From Protopterus annectens (Eukaryota > Chordata > Ceratodontiformes > Protopteridae): DNA of 64,000 nucleotides. The notes below the pieces were generated by a model that saw only the letters and a list, made by a program, of their open reading frames with translations, did no database searches and had not been told where the DNA came from. A program made the translations under genes and the position numbers. The stretch spans positions 18,836,910 to 18,900,909 of the forward strand of contig NC_056739.1 of NCBI RefSeq assembly GCF_019279795.1, in the 5' to 3' direction. Position 1 is the first letter of the stretch. Each line of letters opens with the position of its first letter. Positions 54,800-64,000 of the stretch are shown here, piece by piece.

Positions 54800-56551
54800 A
54801 CTGGGTTAGAGATCAAAGGAAGCCTGGCTAAGGAAGGAAGTGGAGCAACCATGCTGTGAGGTTGAGAGAAGGGATAGACCGGTGCAGCTGACCCGATTGG
54901 TGAATCAGAAGATCTGGCACTGGGTCCAGATGCCACGGCTGCACCAAAAGGTGATGATGGAGGAACGGAACCAAACTTGTCGAGGCCAGTAAGGGGCAAT
55001 GAGAATCAATTTGGCTCTCAAAGCGGTAGCTTTCTGGATAACTTGAGGGATCAGAGGAAATGGAGGGAAGGCATAAAGAAGTCCCTGGGGCCAATCCTGG
55101 GTCAGAGCGTCTCTGGGGATGGCCTGGTAGAGGAAGAGACAGAAGAAGTCTGGACATTTGCTGTTTTGGGGAGTAGCAAAAGATCGCAACATGGACGACC
55201 CCATTCCAGAAAAATCTCTTCCGCTATAGATTGCTTGAGAGACCACTCGTGAGGCATGAGAATAGCTCTGCTCAATCTGTCCGCTACAATGTTGGTTTTC
55301 CCAGGGATATGCGTTGCTACCAGAAACCGATGAGAGGAGATCGCCCATTGCCATAGTCTGAGCGCTTCGACACAAGGGGTAGGACTTGGTTCCGCCCTGT
55401 TTGTTGATATACCAAACTACAGACATGTTGTCTGTGTGGACTGCAATTGTCCCTACGGGAAGAAAGTCGTTGAGGGCTTGCAACGTTAAAAGCACTGCTC
55501 TCATCTCCAGGACATTTATGTGCAGATGGTACTCGAACGGCTGCCACGTCCCATGAACCATCCTGCCCTGATAATGACCCCCCCCACCGGATCAGGGAGG
55601 CATCCGTGTTGACAGTGGCTATCGGGGATGGGTGTACAAAGTACCTGCCTTGGTGAACCTGAGTCGATGTGATCCACCAAGCAAGATGATCTTTGCAAGT
55701 CTGTGTCACCAGAATCTGGTGACGATAGGAAGTTGTTGGTACGACCACTGTGTGAACAGCATCCACTGAAGAAGGCATGTAGAATCGAGCCAGGGAAGAA
55801 GAGTAATGGCCGCAGCCATGAGGCCTAATACCTTTAGAACCATTCTGGCCTGTACTTTCTTGTTGGCCAGAATGATCCTGACATGACTCTGAATGTCTGA
55901 AACTCTTTGATCTGTAAGGGTAGCTGACATCCGAACAGTGTTTAAGTTTGCGCCTATGAAGGTAATAGACTGGCAGGGTGATAAGGATGACTTTTCGAAG
56001 TTGATCGAGATGCCCAAATGAGCACAAAGATTTATTGTGTAATCCCTGGCTTGTATAAGCTGATGCCTGGTGGTGGCTGACAGGAGCCAGTCGTCGAGAT
56101 ACGGAAACACCTGGAATCCTTGACGTCTCAGGTGAGCCGTGACCACTGCCATGCATTTGGCGAACACTCTGGGGGCTGTAGTGAGACCAAAGGGCAGGGC
56201 TCTGAACTGGAAATGACTGGACCCCAGCCGAAAGCGGAGAAATCTCCTGGAGCGTCTGTGAATTTTGATGTGATAGTACGCATCCTGAAGATCTATTGAG
56301 CACATCCAGTTGTCCTTCTGTAAGAAGGGCAGAATTGACTGAAGAGTGACCATTCGGAATCTTGTCTTCCTCACAGACTTGTTGAGTCTGCTGAGATCCA
56401 ATATCGGTCTCCAGTCTCCCGTCTTTTTGGGGACCAAAAAGAACCTTGAGTAGATTCCGGGCTCTGAATGGTCTGTTGTAACTGGCTGAATGGCTCTTTT
56501 TTGCAGCAGTTTTGAGACTTCTAACTCTGCAATTTCCCTTAGACCGGGTGG
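54800..56551 (-). pseudogene. DIRS I reverse transcriptase-RNase H, main part
   Basis: RT open from 56584 to 55706: PSLPDVPPGLREIAELEVSK, SRFFLVPKKTGDWRPILDLSRLN, WMCSIDLQDAYYHIKIH, LPFGLTTAPRVFAKCM, active site FPYLDDWLLSATTRH. RNase H follows in other frames: NTDASLIRWGG near 55600, INVLEMRAVLLTLQ and HTDNMSVVWYINKQGG in 55561-54905, then a degraded HIPGKTN-type motif and the methyltransferase-like tail (LILIAPYWPRQVWF). The N-terminal end is separated by a 699-bp insert and continues at 57283. Confidence 0.9.
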
Positions 56552-56567
56552 TACATCTGGAAGGGAA
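56552..56567. repeat. Target-site duplication, left copy
   Basis: TACATCTGGAAGGGAA, 16 bp, repeated exactly at 57267-57282, flanking the inverted-repeat element. Confidence 0.92.
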
Positions 56568-56664
56568 GGAACCACGACCATCAATCACAGGTTAACAAAT
56601 GCTGACAATAAGGCACCGACCAGGAATGCGATAAAACACCATTTAATCCACAGTTAATCAAACA

Positions 56665-56712
56665 GACTGAGCGCTTTCTCCAGATCTACTGGCTTCATCA
56701 GAGTCAATTTAC
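56665..56712 (-). ncRNA. Hammerhead ribozyme-like motif, left arm
   Basis: Reverse complement of the motif at 57077-57129, so transcribed from the minus strand: CTGATGA, a CCAG/CTGG stem, GAAA, AGCGCT and C in the same order. Same strengths and doubts as the right-arm copy. Confidence 0.65.
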
Positions 56713-57076
56713 TAACATAGTTAATAAACATATAAAAGTTTTTATATGTGTTAATACAAAGGAAAAAATTTTCATGAAATGTTCATATGTATTAATGTTT
56801 AGATTATGTGAGTTCTATGTACAAATCAGTGTATATATATACATATATAATACACACATTTTTTATTTATATATTTTTGTGTAAATAATATTATTACATA
56901 GATATATATTTTTTGTATATTTTTTGTAAGTTTACTGATCAGCTAGCATCAAGGTTCTGTTCAGTGAAGAGTTTAACAGGGTATAATTAATTCAATTTTT
57001 TAATAATTATTTTTAATTGATTGATTGATTAATTGATGAACAGTGGGTGTATATAAGGTAACCTGGGTGATGTTAG

Positions 57077-57129
57077 TAAATTGACTCTGATGAAGCCAGT
57101 AGATCTGGAGAAAGCGCTCAGTCTGTTTG
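57077..57129 (+). ncRNA. Hammerhead ribozyme-like motif, right arm
   Basis: Core box CTGATGA at 57087-57093; stem II CCAG (57096-57099) with CTGG (57105-57108), loop TAGAT; second box GAA(A) at 57110-57113; minimal palindromic stem III AGCGCT (57113-57118); cleavage base C57119 after U, the required NUH. Stem I pairs GACT (57083-57086) with AGTC (57120-57123) and extends by several pairs after one mismatch. This is the type I order with a tiny stem III, as described for Penelope-like elements, thought to work as dimers. Weak point: A57094, G57095 and A57109 next to stem II are unpaired. Confidence 0.68.
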
Positions 57130-57266
57130 ATTAACTGTGGATTAAATGGTGTTTTATCGCATTCCTGGTCGGTGCCTTATTGTCAGCATTTGTTAACCTG
57201 TGATTGATGGTCGTGGTTCCTTTGCTTCATTGTGGTTCCTATATTGGAGCGGTTTTCAACCTTTTT

Positions 57267-57282
57267 TACATCTGGAAGGGAA
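57267..57282. repeat. Target-site duplication, right copy
   Basis: TACATCTGGAAGGGAA, identical to 56552-56567. Confidence 0.92.
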
Positions 57283-57560
57283 TTTGAGGGGAAAGGACTT
57301 TCCTCGAAAGGAATTATGTAACCCTTGGATATGATCGACTGTACCCATCTGTCTTGAGTGAGGGAATGCCAGGCTTCTGGGTACAGTGATAATCTTCCCC
57401 CGACTGCCTCCAAGGAGGGACAGCCGGGCAACATCTCAGGGATGCTGAAAGGGCTTGTCAGAGAGAGGCTCTCTGTTTCCCTGGTTTTGGACCCCTCTGC
57501 CTCTAGAGCGGCGTCTGTTGTTGTTACCCCTCTGCCTCTACGGGTAAACTGACCACGTGA
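57283..57560 (-). pseudogene. DIRS I reverse transcriptase, N-terminal end
   Basis: The complement of this stretch encodes PGCPSLEAVGGRLSLYPEAWHSLTQDRW and VQSIISKGYIIPFEE, the N-terminal conserved part of DIRS RT, ending in LPD at the insertion point. It continues at 56551. It overlaps the RGG-rich end of gag. Confidence 0.85.
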
Positions 57561-59836
57561 ATCGTGTGACTCCTTGGGATTTATGGAACCACATTTTTCC
57601 ACCTTTCTGTCCTTTGGGGTAAGGTCTAGAAGGGGTGGAAAACGGACTCCTACAGCAGAAAGAGTCTTGCCGTCCTGCTCGCACCTGGTCAAAGTTTCCT
57701 TCACCTGAGGGCCAAACAAAGCTGACCCATCAAAGGGAGAATTCGTGAAGGACGCCTTGAAGGGATCTGCAAAGTCACATAGCCGCATCCAGGCTTGGCG
57801 TCTAAGAGCCACACCTGTACCTCATGCTCTACTGCTCCATGAGCAGCATATGATATTAGCCGCATGGAGGAGTTTGCAATGGAATTAAGGGTTCCTAGCT
57901 GCGAAGCAATTTTTTTTGAGCTCCTGCAGCTGTAGGATCCTGTACTACTTCACCCAGCTCCTTAAGGATATCCCTCTGGAGTCTGGTGAAGTGACATAGG
58001 TAATTCAGCGACGATAGCAAAGGTCGCTGAGGAAAACATCCGCTTACATTACTATCCATGGTCCTAGAGTCCTTATTAGGAGGATGGACGGCACGGAAGG
58101 ATCTGCAAGTTCCTTCTTGGTGGCAGCAGTCACCACCATGGCATCAGCGGGACACCCTTAGTGAGGAATTGCTTGTCACACGGGCAGTGATAAATTTTGA
58201 AGGCCTCCTAGGGACTGGCTCTACAGAGTCAGGAGCTGCCCACGCCTTCGGGCAATAACCTGCATAAGGGGTCGAAAGGCGGAGACACCTAAGAGGTGGA
58301 GGGCCGAGATCCAAACGCCTCTAGGTATACTGACTCATCCTCAGAGGGATTGTTGGTGGGCCAGTTTCCCTCTGTTTAAGGAGTTCTAGGATGTCTGAGA
58401 AGGAGACATCCTCAGAGGGGATCTAGGGATCCCTCTGACTCATCAAAGTCAGTATCTGAAGTGACAGACTCGGGAGTCTACATGTTTCCTCTTACAAGTC
58501 CTCTTCCTAGGAGGATCTCCCGAAACATCAGGAGAATCCTCGGAAGAGGGGAAATTCCCAATGGGGAAACCTGAGGCGGAGGATCTCTGGGTCCTGTAGC
58601 AAGAGAAGTGGCAGAGATGTCAACAGGCACTATAGAGGGAGGAGCTAAGGGAACAGACTGCTGACTGATACCAGTGGCCAGCACACTCTTCATCACCTCG
58701 AATGCTCCCTCCCAGGCAGGTCCGAGAGAACCCGTTCCGAAGAACTAGGAACTCCAGGGACCACCGAAGGGAAGTCTCCGAGGCAGATGTCGGAGCCGAG
58801 CTCACCAAGGCCGAGGCTCCAAGGGGAAGAGCGGTTCGGACAAGGGTCCGATGCCACTCACCCCTCGGAGGAGACCATGGAAGCCCGACCACCGAATCCC
58901 TCTAAGGAAGGTCTCAAGAGGAGATAAGAGTAGAGGCTGAAGGAACAGAAGGGGTATCTGTCCTCCAGCCGTAGCAGTAACCATTCCCGAAGACTCCAAC
59001 TCCAAGCTCTGGGGTAGAGTTGAAGGAGGAACTGTAACGGGGTGTGGACCAACAGTCGTCTGTTGAGACGGACTATGTAACATTTGGGCCAGTGCCTGTG
59101 ACTTAAGTAATCTGCTGACCACTCTCTCTAAGTCATGGTCTGAAAGTCTGGATGACCTTGAAGATCGGCTCCGATGGCTCCGTTCCGAAAGGAGAGGTGA
59201 AGCCGGAGCCGAAAGTATCGGCTCCAAGGAAGGAGACCTCGACCTCTTCCTGGAAGGAGCCATCGGAACCGATGAAACTATAGACCCTGTCGGAGCCAAC
59301 AACTTATCGGAGCCGACAGGGAGCCTCGATGCATCGGCTCCAGTCGGAGCCGATACAGCCACAAAAGTAACGGTGTCGGAGCCGATCGGAGCCGACACCG
59401 ATGCCTGTGCCACATGGTGGTCGGAACTGATTGGAGCCGACACTGAAGTGGCCGATGCAGAATCGGCACCGATAGCCATCGGTGCCGAAGGCTTAGTTAA
59501 GCCAGAATCGGCTCCAGCCAGAGCCGATCTCGACTCAGAACGAGTCGGAGCCGAGGCCGCAGGCTTTGACACAGAAGCCTGGGCCTTGGAAGATTTGGCA
59601 GATTTGGATGGAGCCGACTTAGCCGGAGAGCCCTCCGGCTTAAGAAGGCCCCTAAGAATAAGTTTGTTTCTTCTTTCCTGCAGGACTCTCTGGCTGAAGG
59701 AATGACATATAGCACAGGAGTCCTGCAGGTGAAGAGGCCCCAGGCAATACAGGCAAGAAGTGTGACCGTCTATCAGAGACATCTTCTGACAGCACGAGTC
59801 ACACTTCTTAAAGCCTGAGACCCTCTCTTTTGACAT
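57400..59836 (-). pseudogene. DIRS I gag-like protein
   Basis: Start at 59836 (MSKERVSGFKKC); the CA repeat just upstream gives a false Cys-Val extension. Open for about 340 aa to 58802: zinc block (KKCDSCCQKMS, H..CLYCLG..H, C..CHSF), RRNKLILRGLLKPEG, repeated SAPIGSD/SAPTGAD-type peptides coded by the TCGGCTCC/GGAGCCGA DNA motif, and SRKRSRSPS, RSHRSRSSRSSRLSDHDLERV. After that the gene is broken into short frames (58892-58620, 58696-58478) and gains order again at 57812-57400 (MRLCDFADPFKASF, LFGPQVKETLTRCEQ, then TRRGRGV). Confidence 0.84.
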
Positions 59837-59845
59837 GGTGAAGAC

Positions 59846-59877
<32 letters not shown>

Positions 59878-60135
59878 AGTCAAAGAGTTAAATTAAATTA
59901 AATATACCAAAAAGGTATAAGTAGACAAACACACACACACCCTAACAGGGGGGGGGGGGAAGGGATGGGTAAAGTTTGACTAAAAAATAAAAAGAGACAG
60001 GTAAATTTCTGTCAGAAAATCTTTAAAATTAACTTAAAACTAAAATTTTAAGGGTTTTTAGTGAAAAGGGGCTAAAATATCAAGTATTTTAATCACTTAC
60101 CAGGAGCTGGTAAAAGGAGGACCTCCTAAGCGAAG

Positions 60136-60296
60136 TGGCAAACGAGATCTGGGTACTTACCGCCTTGCATCATGGGATATGGGGCTGCCTCGAGCTGGTA
60201 AAAGTGACTCTCGAGCTTAGCAAGTGCCGAGTCGGAGCCGAGGGATCGGCTCCGAACCCATCAAGCAAGAATGAAGGCGAGATTGACAACTTAACA
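60136..60296. repeat. Right terminal repeat of DIRS I
   Basis: Inner motif GTGGCAAACGAGATCTGGG; outer end GAGATTGACAACTTAACA. CR1 ORF1 resumes at 60297. Confidence 0.92.
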
Positions 60297-61111
60297 TGCT
60301 CTCTTCACCAAAGACTGGCCTAGACAGTCAAGAGGAGAAGGTAAACACTTGCACCGCACCACACTCATCACATAGTCCCTCAAAACCTACACCACCAAAA
60401 CACACACACACAAGCACAAAACACACATCTACATTTGCAGAGGCTCTCAGTACAAATCTGCCCAAACAACAGAGACCTCCAAAGCAGAAATGCAAGCAAC
60501 CTCCACCCCCCAATATAACCCAAATGACACATGGCCCACATACTCAGTGTGCCACTCAACTACAGCCCATAAGGCATAACGTACCCAACACTCTAGTCAT
60601 AGGTGACTCTATAGTCAGGCACACCGATGTTCCAATCACCAGGCTAAACAAGGAAAAAGTTAGTGTCAGCTGTCAGGTGCCAGGATCCACCACATAACGC
60701 AAGCACTCAGGTCACTCCACAACAAGTACAAATATGACTCTGTCATTGTCCATGTTGGTGTGATTGACCTGAGATGTACCTCCCTGGACTGCATGAAAAG
60801 AGACATGGAGTTCTCCGATCTTGTAGCCCAGGAAGGTATGACCCTAGCCCTGAGTAGCATCCTGCCATCATCCAGAATGATACCACAGTACAAGGACAAA
60901 ATGATTGACTTTAACAATTGGCTAAGCTTCTGGTGTCATTCTAAGGGAATCCAGTATCGGTCTGCCTGGGATGACATGATCGACAGACCACGCTGCCTTG
61001 CCAGAGATGGCCTGCACCTGTCGCCCTTGGGATTCCGGATACTGGCAAAGGCTCTTGCCACCCCTATAGTGCCTTTTTTAGGCAAGGTTCAAATGACAAA
61101 GTCACCACCGT
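60297..61111 (+). pseudogene. CR1 ORF1 linker and esterase domain
   Basis: Pro/Lys/Thr-rich linker (60297-60580), then an SGNH-type esterase: TLVIGDSIVRHTD holds the GDS nucleophile near 60595-60635. After a one-base frame change near 60675, RIHHITQALRSLHNKYKYDSVIVHVG, LALSSILPSSRMIPQYKDK and ARDGLHLSPLGFRILAKAL with the Asp-His pair follow, stopping near 61111. Esterase ORF1 is typical of CR1/L2 LINEs; its role in retrotransposition is not settled. The first 41 residues lie left of DIRS I (53206-53329). Confidence 0.83.
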
Positions 61112-61142
61112 AACAGGTATAAGCAAGCAAAATCTGAGGGTA

Positions 61143-63870
61143 ATGCTACTCAATGCTAAAAGTCTAAACCTCAAAATGCACTCACTCGAGGCACTCCTTA
61201 AAATGGAGAACACTGACATCTGTGCAGTGACAGAGACCTGGTTCAAAGCTCCAGACAGCACCCCTGCATTACCAGGCTATAATTCATACCACACCTTTTG
61301 GCCACCAAACCCGGACCGAAACACTAAAGGTGGAGGCGTGTCCATATTCATTAAGGATATCCACACCTCTAAGCTAGTTGCTCAGCATAATGCATCCGAG
61401 ATTATTAAAGTTCAACTAACTCTGGGTAAAACCGCAATCCAGATTGTAGCTTGCTACAGACCCCCCACCATGCCCCAGGATTCACACTCCTCTTTTCTTG
61501 ATACACTGGAAAATATTAAGGTACAACCCAACACTCTAATAATGGGTGATTTCTACTACCCTACCATTAACTGGAAAAACTACTCATGTACCATCTCTTT
61601 TGCTCAACGTTTTCTGGAAATTATTCCAACACCTTGGATCAACTTATCCGCACCACCACCAGAGGCAGCAATATCCTAGACCTGGTCATCACCAACATGG
61701 GTGACCGGTGTTCCACATTGGTCAGATCCGACCACAAGCTAATCACCCTAGACATCCACATCCTGCTCCCACTCCCCATTAGGAAAACAACCATAAAAAA
61801 TTTCTCCAAAGCCAACTTCACGCTTCTTAAGACAGAAGTGGCAAACGTAACGACACCCATGCAGATAGACAACAGAGGTACAACTGCTGAATCCTACACA
61901 AATGCACTTTATAAGCACTTACACGAGTGCATGGATCGTGCTATCCCTAACAGAACCAAGATGCTATCCTCCAAAAAAAGGAAGCCAATCTGGTGGTCTT
62001 CTGCCATAAATAAACTCTAGAACAGAAGAAAGAAACTGTTGCAAAAAAGAGTAAAATCCCACAATTGGAGGAACTCCCTTGTTCAGCCTCAGTAAGAAGC
62101 TGAGATCCCTCATAAAATTCTCCAAAGCTAGTTATGAAAACAAAATTGCCACTGATTCTAAAGACAACCACAAAGCTTTCTATAGCAATGTCAAGAATTC
62201 CAATGGCAACACTCAGATCTGCTCTGAGTTACAGTACAATGACACTAAATATACAGTACCAACTGATATTGCCAACATCCTGGCAGATAGGTTCAGTGCT
62301 AACTTTACCCCCATCTCACCCACTAAAGGGCCCATCTTTATACCGGAAGAATGCAAAGTTCCTGTAATCACGGCTGCACAGGTAAAAACCTCACTCTCCA
62401 AAGCCAAGAACACAGCATCCATGGGACCTGACAACATCTCAGGCTGCCTTCTACATGAACTACAGAATGAACTGCCACCCCACCTAAGCACCATGTTCAA
62501 TCATAGCCTCACCTCAGGCTTTGTGCCCATTGAATGGCACACCGCGACAGTTATCCCACTCCACAAAGGGGGGGGGGGCACAACAGACCCCAGGAACTAC
62601 CGCCCCATTAGCCTGACGAGCCTAGTCTGCAAGGCCATGGAATGCATCATCATGGAACACATAAACAAAGACATTGGAGATCTCCAAACTCTGGACCCCA
62701 CACAGTTTGGGTTTGTAAAAGGCAGATCATGTCTCCTAAACCTGATAGACTTCTTTGAAGTAGTCACCAAAGCCACAGTTGAGGGTAAGGTGGTTCACAC
62801 AGCCTATCTAGATCTCGCCACCATCCCCCACTCTGGAATTATAGATAAACTCACTAAACTAGGTATAAATCCCTATGTCACAAGATGGGTTGCCAACTGG
62901 CTTACTGAAAGAACCCACACTGTGAAAGTAGCAGACTCCAAATCAGACTTCAGACCAGTGACAAGTGGAGTACCACAGGGTTCAGTCCTGGGTCCTCTCC
63001 TGTTTGGTATCTACTTCTCTGAAGTACAGGCTAACACAGAAGGTCTTTGGCTAACTAAATTCAGATGACTGCAAACTAGGAGCCATAATCGAAACTCCTA
63101 ATGATGTGGACATCCTACAAAAGAGCCTCACTGAGACAGATGCCTGGTGTCAAAGCCATGGTCTCAAGCTCAATGCCAAAAAGTGCATTGTCATCCCCTT
63201 TGGTAAAAACTCTGTACCCATGAACTACCACATAGGCGGTAGTCTACTTAACACCGAAAGTGTGATAAGAGACCTTGGGACACAGGTGGACAGTAGTCTC
63301 TCTTTTGATAATCACATCACCACAGTGGTCAGGAAATCCTTCTACATGGCACACCTCATCACAAAAGGTTTCTCATCCAGGAAAAAAAGAGGTCATTGTT
63401 CCCCTCTACTCATCATTCATTAGACCCATTATAGAGTACAATGCCCCATTTGGTATGTACCTCACAAGACATCTACAACTGAAAGGCCGCAAAAATACCT
63501 CACAAAGAGGATTACCGGCCTCAAACAAATGCCTTACGCAGACTGTCTCAAAAAACTCCAGCTTTACTCCATCACATATCGCCTACTCAGAGGCGATCTC
63601 TGCCTAACATACAAAGCTATGTCAAACCCAGAGCTGTTGGACATGCTCCACTTAAAGAAATCCCAATCTCCCTCTGAGCTACACGCTCTAGGGACCTAAA
63701 CTTTATCACCACAATAAACAAAACATGCTGGAGGGATAGATTGCTGTCCCAGAGACTTCCCATATTCTGGAAAAGACTACCTATCTATGTCAAACAGAAC
63801 TCCTCATTAGCACTCCAAGAAAAATCTTGATGATTGGATGGGTAATAGGAAATTCACCCCGGGGATCACT
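61143..63870 (+). pseudogene. CR1 ORF2 endonuclease-reverse transcriptase, damaged
   Basis: Endonuclease 61143-61679: LNAKSLNLK, ICAVTETWFKAPD, GGGVSIFIKD, VACYRPPTMPQ, IMGDFYYPTINW; the end (RSDHKLITLDI) is in the next frame (61586-62020, stop at 62018). RT 62079-63068: IPLHKGGGG, RNYRPISLTSLVCK, GFVKGRSCLLNLIDF, SGVPQGSVLGPLLFGIY. Two lesions hit the active site: a 12-base in-frame deletion at motif A (copy 1 LAKAFDT, here LAT) and a 2-base deletion at motif C near 63060 that turns FADD into a stop. The C-terminal part (63106-63423 and beyond) is frameshifted. Catalytically dead. Confidence 0.88.
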
Positions 63871-64000
63871 TCTGTGGTTCTGCTTGACAGGGGCACAGGA
63901 AAATAATTTTCTTGGGTGGTGAAAGCCAGGGTACCTTTTTGGCTAGGCTTGTATAGCCCCTAGGGCCAATAGCATAGTACCTACCTATGAACCTATGGAG

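Larger units (their letters stand above)
56568..57266. mobile_element. Inverted-repeat element with hammerhead motifs
   Basis: 699-bp non-coding insert in the RT of DIRS I, flanked by a 16-bp target duplication. Two arms of about 150 bp (56568-56718 and 57070-57220) are exact reverse complements by eye. The core (56719-57069) is AT-rich without a usable frame. A unique 46-bp tail (57221-57266) follows the right arm and ends in T5. Each arm holds a hammerhead-like motif. Hammerheads in terminal repeats are known from Penelope-like elements, so a non-autonomous Penelope-like derivative is the likely class. Confidence 0.82.
53330..60296 (-). mobile_element. DIRS retrotransposon copy I, inserted in CR1
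   Basis: 6.97 kb including a 699-bp insert. Both terminal repeats, ICR, YR, RT-RNase H and gag are present. It interrupts ORF1 of CR1 copy 2 without a target duplication, as expected for a recombinase-integrated element. Confidence 0.94.
60297..63997 (+). mobile_element. CR1-clade LINE copy 2, main part
   Basis: Continues ORF1 after DIRS I, then ORF2, and ends with CCTATGAA units just before the window end. With the 5' part it makes a near full-length CR1 of about 4.4 kb. It ends as copy 1 does at 21138-21154. Confidence 0.92.

Noticed and set aside
58700-59650. Repeated TCGGAGCC/GGCTCCGA units as a CRISPR-like array
   Set aside because: Repeats are 8-10 bp, irregularly spaced, in both orientations and inside a gag frame of a vertebrate retrotransposon; no spacers or cas genes.
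59843-59876. Cys-Val repeat N-terminus of gag in copy I
   Set aside because: It is a translated CA microsatellite; the conserved start is the downstream MSKE.

Overview
The window is vertebrate intergenic DNA made almost entirely of nested retrotransposons. I found no host exon, tRNA, rRNA or bacterial-type gene. The dominant class is DIRS (tyrosine-recombinase retrotransposons coding for gag, RT-RNase H plus a methyltransferase-like tail, and YR). With them are CR1-clade LINEs carrying an esterase ORF1, an L2-like LINE inside an L1 fragment, and a Penelope-like element. This mix and density suggests a large amphibian or lungfish genome; the sequence alone does not fix the species.

Layout (DIRS copies are named here in order). 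1-3958: 5' part of DIRS A, inserted in the leader of an older copy A0 (3959-4367). 4368-7715: TA microsatellite and a minus-strand L1 fragment split by an L2-like LINE (5434-7415). 7716-13262: DIRS B, 3'-truncated. 13263-17351: DIRS C, with complete termini but a very short gag. 17352-23541: DIRS K, broken by CR1 copy 1 (17963-21154). 23542-31820: DIRS H, carrying a Penelope-like element (27593-29140) and a hairpin element with a TA core. 31862-38025: DIRS E. 38056-38862: 3' end of DIRS G. 38863-52604: an unidentified repeat R1 seen three times, with DIRS D (39069-45223) and DIRS F (46116-52390) at the same place in it. 52605 to the end: CR1 copy 2, split by DIRS I (53330-60296), which is itself split by a 699-bp inverted-repeat element (56568-57266) that appears to carry a hammerhead ribozyme in each arm.

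All DIRS pieces lie on the minus strand, so each reads gag, RT-RH, YR from high to low coordinate. Six copies (C, H, E, D, F, I) keep the classic DIRS termini: inverted terminal repeats of about 160-190 bp, the left one extended by about 28 bp, and an internal complementary region (ICR) made of the complements of both outer edges. Element F is the least damaged: its RT-RH (644 aa) and YR (525 aa) frames are open and only gag is frameshifted.

The most unusual signals are the hammerhead-bearing element, a series of leader hairpins with a conserved 12-nt loop and differing stems, a family-specific dyad shared by the terminal repeats and scattered through gag, and a B-to-C junction that equals the predicted circle junction. 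Everything was read by eye; no alignment, folding or database search was run.
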